From NCBI GenBank assembly GCA_040394775.1, contig JBEBRN010000004.1, positions 8,958 to 72,957 on the forward strand: 64,000 bases of DNA. Reading direction: 5' to 3'. Positions 44,197 through 52,958 of this stretch are shown piece by piece. A program made the position numbers and the translations under genes. Origin of the DNA: 40-80 sp040394775. GTDB taxonomy: Bacteria; Bacteroidota; Bacteroidia; Flavobacteriales_D; Crocinitomicaceae. Each line of letters begins with the position of its first letter. Position 1 is the stretch's first letter. The notes under the pieces are model-generated. The model was given only the letters and a program-made list of their open reading frames with translations. It had not been told where the DNA came from and searched no databases.

Positions 44197-45120
44197 GTGT
44201 CTAAAACTACAAAATTCTATTCAAAAATCGCCCTTGCTGTTAAGATTACGGCCGCTATCATTTTTATGTGGATTCTTGTGAAGCAGCGATTTGTCATCAA
44301 AGAAATTAATTTTGACAGTATTTCTGAATTTAAAATAAGCCTCTTCCTTATTGTCCTACTGCTAACACCGCTCAATTGGTATTTCGAATATTTAAAATGG
44401 AAGTACACGCTAAAAACACTCGATTGCTATTCAAAAAAAGAAAGTACTGAATCATTTTTAAGTGGTATTTTTTCTGGATTCATTACGCCGAACTTTATCG
44501 GGAATTTTATTGGTCGTATGTTATACTACCCTTTTAAAACTCGACCTAAAATTATCTTGTTCACACTTTTAGCAAGTTATTCTCAATTTTTTACCACGAT
44601 TACAATTGGTATCGTTGCGTTGTTTTTACTTCCTTCACCTAATGCATTTTTTTCGGCCACCTATAACTGGATTTTCTTGACACTTGTCATTATCGGTTGG
44701 ATAGTGTATTTCTTCTTTGAAAAACTAAATCTTCAAAGAATCAGTGCGTTATCATTCTTTCGACATTTCAATAATTATCAAGCAAATGCACGATTAAAAT
44801 GGCAATTCATCATCTTCAACGTCATCCGATATGCTATATTCTCGGTACAGTATTTACTGATGCTGAATGTTTTTAAAGTGGATTTTGACACCAGTTTATA
44901 CAGCTACATCTTATTGATTTATTTGTGGAGTACTTTAATACCAAATTTCATCTGGGGAAAATTATTTCTGAGGGAAAGTGTGGCATTGGTTATTCTTTTG
45001 CCAATTATTGACAATGCGAGTATAATTTTAATTGCTACATTTTCATTATCCATCATCAATCAAATTATACCAGCTATTATAGGAATTCCCTATTTAATGA
45101 AAAAGAAAAAATATGAGTAG
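44197..45120 (+). CDS. LPG synthase-like integral membrane protein (UPF0104 type)
   Basis: A 307-aa protein with 7-8 hydrophobic segments, resembling the lysylphosphatidylglycerol synthetase transmembrane domain family, often coupled to glycosyltransferases. It starts at GTG 44197 (no nearby ATG) and overlaps the next gene, a family 2 glycosyltransferase, by 8 nt. This fits a membrane partner that presents or moves a lipid-linked substrate. Its exact role is unknown. Confidence 0.78.
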   Translation: MSKTTKFYSKIALAVKITAAIIFMWILVKQRFVIKEINFDSISEFKISLFLIVLLLTPLNWYFEYLKWKYTLKTLDCYSKKESTESFLSGIFSGFITPNFIGNFIGRMLYYPFKTRPKIILFTLLASYSQFFTTITIGIVALFLLPSPNAFFSATYNWIFLTLVIIGWIVYFFFEKLNLQRISALSFFRHFNNYQANARLKWQFIIFNVIRYAIFSVQYLLMLNVFKVDFDTSLYSYILLIYLWSTLIPNFIWGKLFLRESVALVILLPIIDNASIILIATFSLSIINQIIPAIIGIPYLMKKKKYE

Positions 45121-46171
45121 TTTCTTTCTTTTCTTTACTGCATTTACCGTTGTTATTTTGGTGGGACAGTTATCACTAAAAATTAAATCAACAAAGGAAA
45201 ACAATCTTTTATCAAATCTAACGGTCATTATTCCTTTTCGAAACGAAGCGAGAAACTTATCCTTATTACTTCATTCAATATCGCTTCAAGAAAAACGACC
45301 CGTTAAGTTTATCTTTGTGAACGACCATTCTGATGACGCATCCGTTGCAACGTTAGAAAATAATATCAACGATATTGAATATGAAATTCTCCACTTGAAA
45401 GACACATTTGGAAAAAAAGCAGCACTCAAAAAAGGAATTATTGCTGCCAACACTGATTATATCTTAACGCTGGATGCAGACATTCAACTTCCAGAAAACT
45501 ATTTTAAGGCCTTATCTGAAATTCAACTAGGTGATGCTCATATCCTTCCCGTACGTATTCAGAACATGCCCTATAGTGGTTTTTTCAACTTAGATTACTA
45601 TTACTTGTTCATGCTTAATAATGGATTGCATTTCTTAAAACGTCCTTTTGCTGCTAGCGGTGCTAATTTTTTATTCAAGAAATCGATTTATAATGACTTT
45701 GTAGCGCAAGATCTTCACCAATCAGTGAGCAGTGGAGATGACCACTATTTTTTAAACTATTTAGTGAAAAATAAAAAGGAAGTTCAATTATCAACGGATG
45801 AAGCTATTTGTGTTGGATCCAAGATTCCAAGTTCCTTTGTAGATATTTTACAACAACGTGTTCGTTGGATTAAAAAGAGTTCTTCATTTTTAAGTGTTTC
45901 TGCATTGTTGATGGCCTTTATAGGAATCATTTACCATTGGGGCATAATCGCTTTAATAGTGATTTATCCGAACAAAGTGGTTGAATTACTCCTCACCAAA
46001 ATCGCTTTTGACAGTATCATTCTCTATCCTTATTTGATAAAAATAGGGGAACGTTTTTCGTTGGTTCGAATGGCTATTTTTTCGTTGATTTATCCTTTCT
46101 GGATGCTCTTTGTGGGAGTTCTAACTGTCTTTATGCGCCCTCAGTGGAAAGGAAGAAAGGTACAGTTTTGA
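45113..46171 (+). CDS. Membrane glycosyltransferase, family 2
   Basis: A 352-aa protein. A single N-terminal membrane segment is followed by a GT-A domain: TVIIPFRNEARNLSLLLHSI, FVNDHSDD, DYILTLDADIQLP (DxD), SGDDHYFLNYLV and the QQRVRWIKK Q-x-x-R-W-like motif, then three hydrophobic segments at the C-terminus. It is a processive-type glycosyltransferase of unknown acceptor, translationally coupled to the UPF0104-like protein. Confidence 0.9.
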   Translation: MSSFFLFFTAFTVVILVGQLSLKIKSTKENNLLSNLTVIIPFRNEARNLSLLLHSISLQEKRPVKFIFVNDHSDDASVATLENNINDIEYEILHLKDTFGKKAALKKGIIAANTDYILTLDADIQLPENYFKALSEIQLGDAHILPVRIQNMPYSGFFNLDYYYLFMLNNGLHFLKRPFAASGANFLFKKSIYNDFVAQDLHQSVSSGDDHYFLNYLVKNKKEVQLSTDEAICVGSKIPSSFVDILQQRVRWIKKSSSFLSVSALLMAFIGIIYHWGIIALIVIYPNKVVELLLTKIAFDSIILYPYLIKIGERFSLVRMAIFSLIYPFWMLFVGVLTVFMRPQWKGRKVQF

Positions 46172-46255
46172 AAAAAAAATTACTCATTAAACAAAAGGCT
46201 AGACTAGTTCTTGAATAATATCAAGAGCTTTGTGAATAGTGTTTAATGAGTAATT
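46170..46255. terminator. Large structured hairpin between convergent genes
   Basis: 16-bp perfect arms AATTACTCATTAAACA (46178-46193) and TGTTTAATGAGTAATT (46240-46255) enclose a second stem (AGTTCTTGA with TCAAGAGCT). Nine A's on the left make a T tract for minus-strand transcripts, so it can terminate the DUF2795 gene. It is larger than an ordinary terminator. Confidence 0.6.
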
Positions 46256-46341
46256 CTAATATATAATTATCTCTTGCTCTCTTTTTGAGAGAGTTACTTT
46301 GCTAAAAATAATAAAAACGACCGCGTAAACTGATCTAGTTT

Positions 46342-46563
46342 TTAATATTCATCTTCGTTGAAGAGGAAATCATCTTTAGAAGGATAATCCGGCCATATTT
46401 CTTCAATACTTTCGTAAGCCTCGCCTTCATCTTCTAAGTCTTGCAAATTTTCAACTACTTCAAGAGGAGCTCCTGTTCTAATTGCAAAATCAATCAACTC
46501 ATCTTTTGTTGCCGGCCAAGGCGCATCTTCTAAATAGGAAGCTAATTCAAGTGTCCAATACAT
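46342..46563 (-). CDS. DUF2795 domain protein
   Basis: A 73-aa acidic protein: MYWTLELASYLEDAPWPATKDELIDFAIRTGAPLEVVENLQDLEDEGEAYESIEEIWPDYPSKDDFLFNEDEY. The N-terminal WTLELASYLEDAPWPATKDELIDFA block is the DUF2795 signature, common as a small single-copy gene in Bacteroidota. Function unknown. Confidence 0.9.
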   Translation of the reverse strand: MYWTLELASYLEDAPWPATKDELIDFAIRTGAPLEVVENLQDLEDEGEAYESIEEIWPDYPSKDDFLFNEDEY

Positions 46564-46669
46564 ACGCTTATTTTTAATCTTTGCGCAAAAATAGTTTTAT
46601 TTTGAAAAAATACAAGCCTTTGATTGAAAAGAATTAATCGATAAATATAAGTTTCTAATTATCAGCACT

Positions 46670-47113
46670 TTATACATACCTAAATTTCATCACTACAAAC
46701 GTGTTTTTATTTACCGTTATTTTAAAGTCATCAAACTTAGGGCGACTCCAACCTGAAAGATAATAATTCGAAAATGCAAAACCTTCTTGAGGCAGAATTC
46801 TATAATCCATTTTTCCGTTGTTGTTTTCATCATCTAGCATCGCAAAGCCGTAAACGCCACCTTCAATTGTAATCGTATGCTCTAAATATTGATTTTTAAC
46901 ATCGTTTTTGGGTATATATATTTGTTTAAAAGGTTTCTCTGCTTTAAAAGTCGTTTCATCTTTATAAAATTGAAGTTGAATTTGACCTTTAGAATTCCGA
47001 ATATTGGTCATTTTAAACTTAACCGTATAGTCTTGTGCTTGTCGCATCCCTAAGAAGAAGAATCCTAGCATAAATAGACCTATAAAGCGGGCACTTAACT
47101 GAATGATTTTCAT
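46670..47113 (-). CDS. DUF2141 exported protein
   Basis: 147 aa with a signal peptide or anchor (about 1-26) and a beta-sandwich DUF2141 domain: VKFKMTNIRNSKGQIQLQFYKDETTFKAEKPFKQIYIP...GGVYGFAMLDDENNNGKMDYRILPQEGFAFSNYYLSGWSRPKFDDFKITV. The DDENNNGKMD loop is typical of the family. Function unknown. It follows the adenosyltransferase gene by 23 nt. Confidence 0.9.
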   Translation of the reverse strand: MKIIQLSARFIGLFMLGFFFLGMRQAQDYTVKFKMTNIRNSKGQIQLQFYKDETTFKAEKPFKQIYIPKNDVKNQYLEHTITIEGGVYGFAMLDDENNNGKMDYRILPQEGFAFSNYYLSGWSRPKFDDFKITVNKNTFVVMKFRYV

Positions 47114-47136
47114 ATTATGATTTAGTATATAATCGA

Positions 47137-47694
47137 TTATTCTTCCATTTTAGGAATCCAAGCAATTTCCTTTGCTTTTAACTTCATTGTCATGTAACGA
47201 GATAAAACAAACAAATAATCGCTCAAGCGGTTCAAATACGGTAAAATATTTTCATCTAAGGGCGTTTCTTCGTCTGCTACACCCACTACTAAACGTTCTG
47301 CTCTTCGGCATATTGTTCGCGCCACGTGACAAAAAGAAATGGTTAGATGACCACCTGGAAGAACAAACTTTCTTAACGGCTCCAATTGGCGGTCCATTTC
47401 ATCAATCTTCTCTTCTAAATAAGTAATGTCACTAGGAAAAAGTGGTGGTAAAGGCATTTTATTTTTCTCTGGATCTGCTGCAAGGTTTGACCCAATGGTA
47501 AACAGTCGATCTTGAATAACTAGGATTTGTTCGACAACACTTTCATCTTCAATTGAATCTCGTATCAATCCAATATGTGAATTTAATTCATCCACTGTAC
47601 CATACGACTCAATTCGCAATGAATGCTTGGAAACACGTGTTCCGCCAATTAAACTTGTTTTTCCTTTATCTCCTCCTTTTGTATATATTTTCAT
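47137..47694 (-). CDS. Cob(I)yrinic acid a,c-diamide adenosyltransferase (PduO type)
   Basis: Transfers adenosyl from ATP to cob(I)alamin. 185 aa with the N-terminal ATP-binding loop KGGDKGKTSLIGGTRVSKHSLRIESYGTVDELNSHIG, the helical LPGGHLTISFCHVARTICRRAERLVV and C-terminal LNRLSDYLFVLSRYMTMK. It overlaps the upstream methyltransferase gene by 4 nt. No cobalamin riboswitch is seen nearby. Confidence 0.95.
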   Translation of the reverse strand: MKIYTKGGDKGKTSLIGGTRVSKHSLRIESYGTVDELNSHIGLIRDSIEDESVVEQILVIQDRLFTIGSNLAADPEKNKMPLPPLFPSDITYLEEKIDEMDRQLEPLRKFVLPGGHLTISFCHVARTICRRAERLVVGVADEETPLDENILPYLNRLSDYLFVLSRYMTMKLKAKEIAWIPKMEE

Positions 47695-48467
47695 AATAAA
47701 CTTTTTAAAACATTTTTTAGTCGAACAACAAAATGTTGCTTGTTCTGATGATGACGTTTCATCACTATTCCAAATTTAAATAAATCAAGTGACAAATGAT
47801 AGTGATTATCTAAAATTATTTCATTCCAAGCAATCACCATGCTACTACTCCATCGAATATCATCTAAAATAAAAATCGTTTCATCGTGGCTGTTCTTTTC
47901 AAGTAGATTTAAATAGTTTCTTAACGCTTCTCCATCGTGATGTCCATCAATAAAAATAAGGTCATAAATAGTCGAATCATTTTCTATAAAGTGCTGAAAA
48001 GTGTCATTTACAAACGCTACTTTTGCCGTTGTTTCAGGGAAATATTTCTTTGCAAACTGTTGGGTTATCGGACATGCATCGACGGTCACTACTCTTTCAC
48101 TATCGTACGTTAATGCAAAAGTTCCGACTCCTAGAGATGTGCCTAATTCAAGTACATTTTTAGGTTTATAGTATCCTGACAGTTGACTTAAAACTTGTAA
48201 AAACGCACCTTTTGTCGCTGCACTTTTGTATACTTCATTCACTTTACGAATCGTTTGTAGTTTTCGAGATCCGGCACCAAAATCTTTCATTTCAAAAGAA
48301 GAAGTGTCCAATTTCAAACCTTTTTGCTGTTTCTTACGTTCTCTTAGAAATAAATCGTTCAACTCTAACGTTAAACACTTATCTTTAAAGTCGTAAACAA
48401 ACGGCGAATGAAAAGCGTGTCTCCCTTTGGAATTGTACACATATTTTATATATTCGCTCACTACCAT
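47691..48467 (-). CDS. Class I SAM-dependent O-methyltransferase-like protein
   Basis: A 258-aa protein. The N-terminal segment YIKYVYNSKGRHAFHSPFVYDF is typical of a Bacteroidota subfamily. The methyltransferase core has motif I VLELGTSLGVGTFAL, acidic DACPITQ, and IYDLIFIDGHHDGEALRNYLNLLEK. Similar to methyltransferase family 24 (catechol/caffeoyl-CoA type). The substrate is unknown. It is upstream of and coupled to the cobalamin adenosyltransferase (ATGA overlap). Confidence 0.86.
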   Translation of the reverse strand: MVVSEYIKYVYNSKGRHAFHSPFVYDFKDKCLTLELNDLFLRERKKQQKGLKLDTSSFEMKDFGAGSRKLQTIRKVNEVYKSAATKGAFLQVLSQLSGYYKPKNVLELGTSLGVGTFALTYDSERVVTVDACPITQQFAKKYFPETTAKVAFVNDTFQHFIENDSTIYDLIFIDGHHDGEALRNYLNLLEKNSHDETIFILDDIRWSSSMVIAWNEIILDNHYHLSLDLFKFGIVMKRHHQNKQHFVVRLKNVLKSLL

Positions 48468-48501
48468 ATTGAAAACAAAAGTAATGTAATTTAGCTAAAT
48501 A

Positions 48502-49911
48502 ATGAATAGTCAAATCTCTGAAAATACAGTTATAGAAACACAACGGAAACGCTCATTTACCGCACCTGCAAAATTAGATATTGTTGCGACTTGTAAAATA
48601 GGAAAAGGAATATTGAAATTGCCAGAAATTGCCAAAAACGACTTCATTGAACTGTATAATAACACCAATCCTACTACGACCTTTTTTATTCCAGCATCAG
48701 GCTCTGGCTCAAGGATGTTTGAATTCTTATTCAATTTCTTAACTGCACCAGATGACGAAAATCAAAGCAAAGTGGAGCGCTTTATCAATCACTTTGATGA
48801 TTTTGCTTTTTCAAAGAGAGTGAATCCTGAAGTTTTACATTCGCTAAAAAGTGGAAAAATATCACTTGAAATTTTTATCGACTATCTACTTACAAATGAT
48901 GGTGGACTTAATTTTGGGCTTTTACCCAAAGGTCTTATTCCTTTTCATCGGATTGGCCCTTTTATTTTAACGCCTTTTCAAAGTCACATTGTACAAGGAA
49001 TGGAAATTACGCAAGGTTCTCCTAATTTTCATTTCACTATAAATAAACATTTTCAAAAAGCAATTGAACAAGAGCAAAAGAACATTGAAAATTTAACGGC
49101 TAAAACAGCTCAAATTAACTATTCCGTTCAGGAGTCCAAAACAGATTCCTATATTTTCGATGAACATCAAGAATTGGTATTAGACAAGGACAAAAACCCT
49201 TTGAAAAGACCTGCAGGTCACGGTGCCCTTTTAGAAAATTTATCGACCATCAAAAGTGATGTTATTTTCGTGAAGAATATCGATAATCTTCAACACTTTA
49301 ATAAAAGTAACCACACCAAAGAAACATTTCAATTTATCGGAGGTCTATTAATTGCTGTTGAAAAAGAACGAAATCAACTTCTCTCCGATTTTTCATTAGA
49401 GAAATTCCATATTTTCAATACTAAATATGAAATCTTATTACCTGAAGAGTTGCATCATTTGTCAGAAGAACAAATTACATCCATCTTGAATTTACCGATA
49501 CGTATTTGTGGCATGGTGAGAAATGAAGGTGAACCTGGAGGCGGTCCATTTTGGCTCAAATCAGATGGTATCTCCCGTAAACAAATCATAGAAAAAGCAC
49601 AAATTAGCACAACCGACAAACAATACAACTTACTGATTAATAGCACCCATTTCAATCCTGTCATCATGGCTTTAAAGAATGCTGATAAAGATGGAAATCC
49701 TTTTGATTTAAATCAATTAGTAGATGAAAATCAATATTTGCGTGCTAAAAAGTCCTACAAAGGACGAAAAATATTTTTCACGGAAAGACCAGGATTATGG
49801 AATGGAAGTATGCATAATTGGTTATCCATATTCGTGGAAATTCCTCCAGAAACTTTCAGCCCTGTAAAAACTATTTTAGACTTATTAAAACCCATTCATA
49901 AGGAAAGTTAA
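48502..49911 (+). CDS. DUF4301 family protein (nucleotidyltransferase-like)
   Basis: A 469-aa protein. Seen: TTTFFIPASGSGSRMFEFLFNFL, a GSGSRM nucleotide-binding loop like that of sugar nucleotidyltransferases, then LLPKGLIPFHRIGPFILTPFQSHI, RPAGHGALLENL (a pyrophosphorylase-like GHG loop), GGLLIAVEKERN, GMVRNEGEPGGGPFWL and GLWNGSMHNWLSIFVEIP. This matches DUF4301, a Bacteroidota-restricted family. The loops suggest a UTP/sugar-phosphate transferase fold; the activity is unproven. Transcribed alone. Confidence 0.85.
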   Translation: MNSQISENTVIETQRKRSFTAPAKLDIVATCKIGKGILKLPEIAKNDFIELYNNTNPTTTFFIPASGSGSRMFEFLFNFLTAPDDENQSKVERFINHFDDFAFSKRVNPEVLHSLKSGKISLEIFIDYLLTNDGGLNFGLLPKGLIPFHRIGPFILTPFQSHIVQGMEITQGSPNFHFTINKHFQKAIEQEQKNIENLTAKTAQINYSVQESKTDSYIFDEHQELVLDKDKNPLKRPAGHGALLENLSTIKSDVIFVKNIDNLQHFNKSNHTKETFQFIGGLLIAVEKERNQLLSDFSLEKFHIFNTKYEILLPEELHHLSEEQITSILNLPIRICGMVRNEGEPGGGPFWLKSDGISRKQIIEKAQISTTDKQYNLLINSTHFNPVIMALKNADKDGNPFDLNQLVDENQYLRAKKSYKGRKIFFTERPGLWNGSMHNWLSIFVEIPPETFSPVKTILDLLKPIHKES

Positions 49912-49969
49912 TCTATTATAAAAATTGATTTTAATAGGATAGGAGTTCTTCTACTAAAGCTATGTAACT

Positions 49970-50007
49970 AAAGTAGCTGTATGACTAGGGCAAACTAGCT
50001 ACTTTTG
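49970..50007 (+). promoter_or_regulatory. Inverted repeat over the -7 box upstream of the thioredoxin gene
   Basis: AAAGTAGCT (49970-49978), 18 nt, AGCTACTTT (49997-50005); the -7 consensus TACTTTTG (50000-50007) overlaps the right arm. The 5' leader to the trx ATG is about 95 nt and holds two tiny overlapping frames (8 codons at about 50011, 13 codons at about 50042). Could be an operator or the tail of a terminator for the DUF4301 gene. Confidence 0.45.
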
Positions 50008-50105
50008 TAGTATGAAAAAAATATATCCTCCCAATGAATGAATGATTTATTCCAAATCGGGAGATATGATAAAACAGCGCTAATAACCTTTAAAATTAAA
50101 CACAT

Positions 50106-50399
50106 ATGACTTTTAATGAAATTATCAATCAGGATAAACCCGTATTAGTAGATTTCTCCGCAGCATGGTGTGGACCTTGTAAAATGATGGTGCCAATATT
50201 AGATGATCTCAAAAAACGTGTGGGTGATACAGCGGATATTATAAAAATAGACGTTGATCAAAATCCTGCAGCAGCAACATCTTATCAAATTCGTGGTGTA
50301 CCGACACTTATCGTATTTAAGAATGGGAAGATTCTATGGAGACAATCAGGAGTTATACCAGCTAATGAGCTAGAAAGTCTACTGAAACAGAATATGTAA
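50106..50399 (+). CDS. Thioredoxin
   Basis: A 97-aa cytoplasmic dithiol oxidoreductase with active site WCGPCK (Trp21, Cys22, Cys25), VDFSAAWCGPCKMMVPILDDL, the KIDVDQNP strand and the cis-proline RGVPTLIVFKNGK. It has all family features and no signal peptide. Which of several thioredoxins it is cannot be told. It ends at a strong bidirectional terminator shared with serS. Confidence 0.95.
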   Translation: MTFNEIINQDKPVLVDFSAAWCGPCKMMVPILDDLKKRVGDTADIIKIDVDQNPAAATSYQIRGVPTLIVFKNGKILWRQSGVIPANELESLLKQNM

Positions 50400-50414
50400 C
50401 GAAAAAATTCATAA

Positions 50415-50449
50415 AAAAATCCTCCTCTTAAAATTAAGGGAGGATTTTT
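50415..50449. terminator. Bidirectional terminator between thioredoxin and serS
   Basis: AAAAATCCTCC (50415-50425) with GGAGGATTTTT (50439-50449), and an inner CTTA/TAAG stem with a one-base bulge, loop AAAT. The gene ends converge here, and A/T tracts flank it on both sides. Confidence 0.9.
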
Positions 50450-50467
50450 AATTTGATATAAACAGTA

Positions 50468-51742
50468 TTACCCTATCTTATCGAACTTCGTATAAGGAAT
50501 CAATACTTCTGGAATAGAAATTGTTCCATCGGGATTTTGATTATTCTCTAATAAGGCAGCCACAATACGAGGTAAAGCTAAAGCCGAACCATTCAATGTA
50601 TGCGCTAGCTGTGTTTTCTTATCTGCTGATTTAAAACGTAATTTTAAACGATTTGCTTGGAAGGTGTCAAAGCGAGAAACAGAAGAAACTTCTAACCATT
50701 TTTCTTGAGCAGCAGAAAAGACTTCGAAATCATAGGTTAATGCAGATGTAAAACCAACATCTCCACCACATAGACGTAAAATACGATAATGCAATCCTAA
50801 TTTTTCGAGTAATCCTCTTACGTGCTGTACCATTTCTTCTAATGCTTTTGCCGTATTTTTTGGATGTTCAATACGAACAATTTCCACTTTATCAAATTGA
50901 TGTAAGCGATTTAACCCACGAACATCCTTTCCATAAGACCCTGCTTCACGACGGAAACATGGCGTATATCCTGTTATTTTAATGGAAAAATTTTCATCTG
51001 GTAAAATCACATCACGGTACAAGTTCGTCAATGGAACCTCAGCTGTCGGAATTAAATATAAATCATCTACTGTACAATGATACATTTGTCCTTCTTTATC
51101 GGGTAATTGTCCCGTACCGTATCCACTCGCTTCGTTAACAAGAAGAGGTGGTATAATTTCTTCGTATCCTGATTTTTCAGCTTCGTCGATAAAAAATTGA
51201 ATCAATGCACGCTGTAACTTAGCTCCTTTTCCTTTGTAAACAGGAAAGCCAGCCCCCGTGATTTTCACACCTAATTCAAAATCAATTAAGTCAAACTTTT
51301 TAGCCAATTCCCAATGCGGCAAGGCTTCACAACCAAACTCACATTTACTTCCAACTTCATCAACTACTTCATTATCTGCTTCACTTTTACCTTGTTTTAC
51401 CAATTCATTTGGAACGTTTGGTAACGTGTACATCAATGTTTGTATTTCAGCTTCTAGTTCACTGACAATCCCTTTTAAATGACTTTCTTTTTCTTTTAAA
51501 GTGGCTGTTTTTTCCTTTAATGTATTTGCTTCTGCGTGATTTCCTTGCTTAAACAATTCGCCTACCTTTTTGGAAATAAGATTCATCTCAGCAATAATGG
51601 ATTCCATTTCTGCTTTCGTTTCTCTCCAAGTTTGGTCTTTTTCTAAAATTTCTTCAACAGTGGCCGTCGCATCAATATTTCTTTTCTTTAAACCTTCGAT
51701 TACTGCTTCTTTTTCTGAACGAATTCGCTGTATTTCTAACAT
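50468..51742 (-). CDS. serS: Seryl-tRNA synthetase
   Basis: Class II aminoacyl-tRNA synthetase charging tRNA-Ser. 424 aa: N-terminal coiled-coil arm (about 30-105), then the catalytic domain with motif 2 PCFRREAGSYGKDVRGLNRLHQFDKVE and motif 3 NGSALALPRIVAALLENNQ, plus TAEVPLTNLYRD. The length is normal and the start is an ATG. Confidence 0.98.
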   Translation of the reverse strand: MLEIQRIRSEKEAVIEGLKKRNIDATATVEEILEKDQTWRETKAEMESIIAEMNLISKKVGELFKQGNHAEANTLKEKTATLKEKESHLKGIVSELEAEIQTLMYTLPNVPNELVKQGKSEADNEVVDEVGSKCEFGCEALPHWELAKKFDLIDFELGVKITGAGFPVYKGKGAKLQRALIQFFIDEAEKSGYEEIIPPLLVNEASGYGTGQLPDKEGQMYHCTVDDLYLIPTAEVPLTNLYRDVILPDENFSIKITGYTPCFRREAGSYGKDVRGLNRLHQFDKVEIVRIEHPKNTAKALEEMVQHVRGLLEKLGLHYRILRLCGGDVGFTSALTYDFEVFSAAQEKWLEVSSVSRFDTFQANRLKLRFKSADKKTQLAHTLNGSALALPRIVAALLENNQNPDGTISIPEVLIPYTKFDKIG

Positions 51743-51799
51743 GACTTGATAAAATTTATGGCTAAATTAATAAAACAATGAAAAACACTTACAAAACTT

Positions 51800-51838
51800 G
51801 TAAAAATAAAAAACGGATTCCGAAACTCGAAACCCGTT
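51800..51838 (-). terminator. Terminator of the rplU-rpmA operon
   Basis: On the minus strand AAACGG...CCGTTT (51833-51838 with 51810-51815) is followed by T-rich sequence. It lies 20 nt beyond the rpmA stop. Confidence 0.7.
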
Positions 51839-51858
51839 TATATATAATCTTTTAACGC

Positions 51859-52128
51859 TTAAGCTTCAGTAGTTTCAAATGGAACTACAGAAACAAACGA
51901 ACGGTTATCTTTTTTCTTACGAAATTCAACTAATCCGTCCTTTAGAGCGAATAATGTATGATCTTTTCCGATACCAACATTATCACCTGGGTGATGAGCA
52001 GTACCACGTTGACGAATAATAATATTCCCAGCAATTGCTGCTTGACCACCGAAAATTTTAACGCCTAAACGCTTGCTATGAGATTCACGACCGTTCTTAG
52101 AACTACCGGCCCCTTTTTTATGTGCCAT
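51859..52128 (-). CDS. rpmA: 50S ribosomal protein L27
   Basis: 89 aa with MAHKKGAGSSKNGRESHSKRLGVKIFGGQAAIAGNIIIRQRGTAHHPGDNVGIGKDHTLFAL, the full L27 signature. The N-terminus begins directly with the AHKKG sequence, so there is no cleavable extension of the Firmicutes kind. Second gene after rplU. Confidence 0.98.
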   Translation of the reverse strand: MAHKKGAGSSKNGRESHSKRLGVKIFGGQAAIAGNIIIRQRGTAHHPGDNVGIGKDHTLFALKDGLVEFRKKKDNRSFVSVVPFETTEA

Positions 52129-52169
52129 TTTCTTTAATTTTTAATTCTTGAAATCAAGAAAGTCAATAT

Positions 52170-52481
52170 TTATAAATTTATATCAGCAATTTTGATCGCA
52201 GTAAATTGTTGTCTGTGACCGTTGGATTTCTGATATCCTTTTCTTCTTTTCTTTTTGAAAACAATTACTTTGTTTCCTTTTACGTGCTCAAGAACTTCCA
52301 CAGAAATCTTAGCTCCGGTTATAGCTGGGGCGCCTAAAGTGATTTTTCCACCATTGTCTACTAAAAGTACTTTGTCAAAGTCTAACTTTGCTCCTACTTC
52401 TGCAGCCAATCTATGAACATAAACCTTTTGGTCTTTTTCAACTTTGAATTGTTGCCCTGCTATCTCTACAATTGCGTACAT
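52170..52481 (-). CDS. rplU: 50S ribosomal protein L21
   Basis: 103 aa with MYAIVEIAGQQFKVEKDQKVYVHRL and the C-terminal KKRRKGYQKSNGHRQQFTAIKI, the L21 signature. First gene of rplU-rpmA, 41 nt before rpmA, with its own promoter. Confidence 0.98.
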   Translation of the reverse strand: MYAIVEIAGQQFKVEKDQKVYVHRLAAEVGAKLDFDKVLLVDNGGKITLGAPAITGAKISVEVLEHVKGNKVIVFKKKRRKGYQKSNGHRQQFTAIKIADINL

Positions 52482-52519
52482 ATAGCTTAGTTTAATTTAT
52501 TAATTCAATTAACGAGGTG

Positions 52520-52549
52520 CAAATATATTCAATTATTTTGATTCTACAA
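52520..52549 (-). promoter_or_regulatory. Promoter of rplU-rpmA
   Basis: On the minus strand TTG (plus CAA, 52547-52549), 19 nt, TATATTTG (plus CAAATATA, 52520-52527) followed by CACC. Close to consensus and about 38 nt upstream of the ATG. Confidence 0.75.
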
Positions 52550-52557
52550 TAAGCTAT

Positions 52558-52958
52558 CTGTAATTTTCTCTTAAAAAAGCATTTATCTCTCTCAAAATAC
52601 TAGAAAAATAAATTTTAAGTAGAAACAGCGTTAAAAAAGATGGTGGTTATGAATGCTTATTTGGCTGCTAAAAACAAAATAATAAAGGACACCGAAATGC
52701 CCTTTATTATACCTAAAACAGTGATTAGAATAGGGTTAAAAAACTCACGTTTTCTTCTACAAAGATAGAGGGCTACCTTCTAATCTGAAATACGCATAAC
52801 GACGTATTTGTTTCATTTAGATAATAACAAAAAGCTTTTAATTTTTGAAAGCAAACCAATATCACATGTTATTCGAACAACTTACGATTCGATACTATTG
52901 ATATAATGAGAGAATGGCTAAGGGTTGGTATACATGAAGAGTTAAAGCGATAATCATT
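52558..52958. other. Intergenic region without a recognisable gene
   Basis: About 400 nt between rplU and the O-antigen-ligase-like gene. It contains one hairpin, ATAATAAAGG (52679-52688) with CCTTTATTAT (52701-52710) and a 12-nt loop, which could terminate the polysaccharide operon on the minus strand or be the end of a small RNA. No frame of convincing length was seen on either strand. Confidence 0.5.

Noticed and set aside
52837..52862. TTTTGAAAGCAAA, a 13-nt match to the complement of the CRISPR repeat, suggesting a second tracrRNA
   Set aside because: The match stops before ATCACAAC, and no nexus or terminator of tracrRNA type follows. Likely chance in AT-rich DNA.
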